Source of the DNA: Oceanospirillum sediminis | GTDB taxonomy: Bacteria; Pseudomonadota; Gammaproteobacteria; Pseudomonadales; Halomonadaceae | Assembly: GCF_014164585.1 (NCBI RefSeq) | Contig: NZ_JACJFM010000007.1 | Span: 1-64,000 of the forward strand | DNA: 64,000 nucleotides | Direction: 5' to 3' | In this document: piece by piece, positions 63,913-64,000 of the stretch | How the letters are laid out: the number at the start of each line of letters is the position of its first letter | Position numbering within the stretch: the stretch's first letter is position 1 | Notes under the pieces: model-generated | The model's input: the letters and a program-made list of their open reading frames with translations, nothing else | Databases searched by the model: none | Told to the model about the DNA's origin: nothing | Program-made: the position numbers and the translations under genes

Positions 63913-64000
63913 AGCCGAACCCCAGCCGCCCACTTCGATTCAAAGCAGGCTGCATCAGAATATTGCCGACACCAGAGATTCAGTGCCGTATCATCTGATT

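Overview
The window reads as a chromosomal segment of a marine-type gammaproteobacterium of the Pseudomonadales/Oceanospirillales kind. The gene orders argH-lptM-lysA-dapF-DUF484-xerC-HAD next to hemC-hemD-hemX-hemY, dsbA-cytochrome c4-engB, and pilT/yggS-proC-yggT-yggU-metX-metW-DUF4426-rdgB-hemW are those known from Pseudomonas and relatives. Base composition is near 50% GC with AT-rich intergenic stretches. I cannot name a genus from the sequence alone.

Layout. 1-2.5 kb: the tail of an IS66-type transposase butted against an orphan AAA+ ATPase like those of extracellular contractile injection systems, a possible 50-aa ORF and an outer-membrane barrel protein. 3-8.3 kb: M32 carboxypeptidase, a pair of related coiled-coil proteins (one exported, one cytoplasmic), dipeptidase PepD and a LysR regulator. 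8.4-13.9 kb: an EamA/DMT exporter, a YafN-YafO toxin-antitoxin pair, a three-gene ABC importer of the TrpXYZ type with a TrpR-like box upstream, and an alkyltransferase-like protein. 14-27 kb: serA, a Cache-HAMP histidine kinase with a fragment of a second kinase beside it, a methyltransferase, a thioesterase, an OlsF-like double acyltransferase, fabI, a Cache protein with a degenerate GGDEF domain, an LpxL-family acyltransferase and ettA. 27-34 kb: a DUF411 protein, a large RTX protein with near-identical 597-bp repeats, and TRAP subunits DctM/DctQ with no binding protein beside them. 34-47.7 kb: DsbA, cytochrome c4, EngB, the xerC-dapF-lysA-argH operon (minus strand) and the haem operon hemCDXY (plus strand). 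47.7-48.7 kb: no protein gene, but three tandem small RNA genes. 48.7-64 kb: SrmB-like helicase, pilT, the proC-metXW-rdgB-hemW series, a PAS-GGDEF-EAL protein, tolC and an unrecognised protein.

The most interesting element is the 47.8-48.7 kb intergenic region. It carries three units, each with a sigma-70-like promoter overlapped by a Fur-box-like sequence, a transcript of about 130-196 nt, an identical 45-nt core rich in anti-Shine-Dalgarno sequence, and the same strong terminator. This looks like a triplicated Fur-controlled iron-sparing RNA, comparable in logic to RyhB and to the tandem PrrF1/PrrF2 of Pseudomonas. It sits directly after the haem biosynthesis operon. One possible target in the window is cytochrome c4, whose start-codon region can pair with the core.
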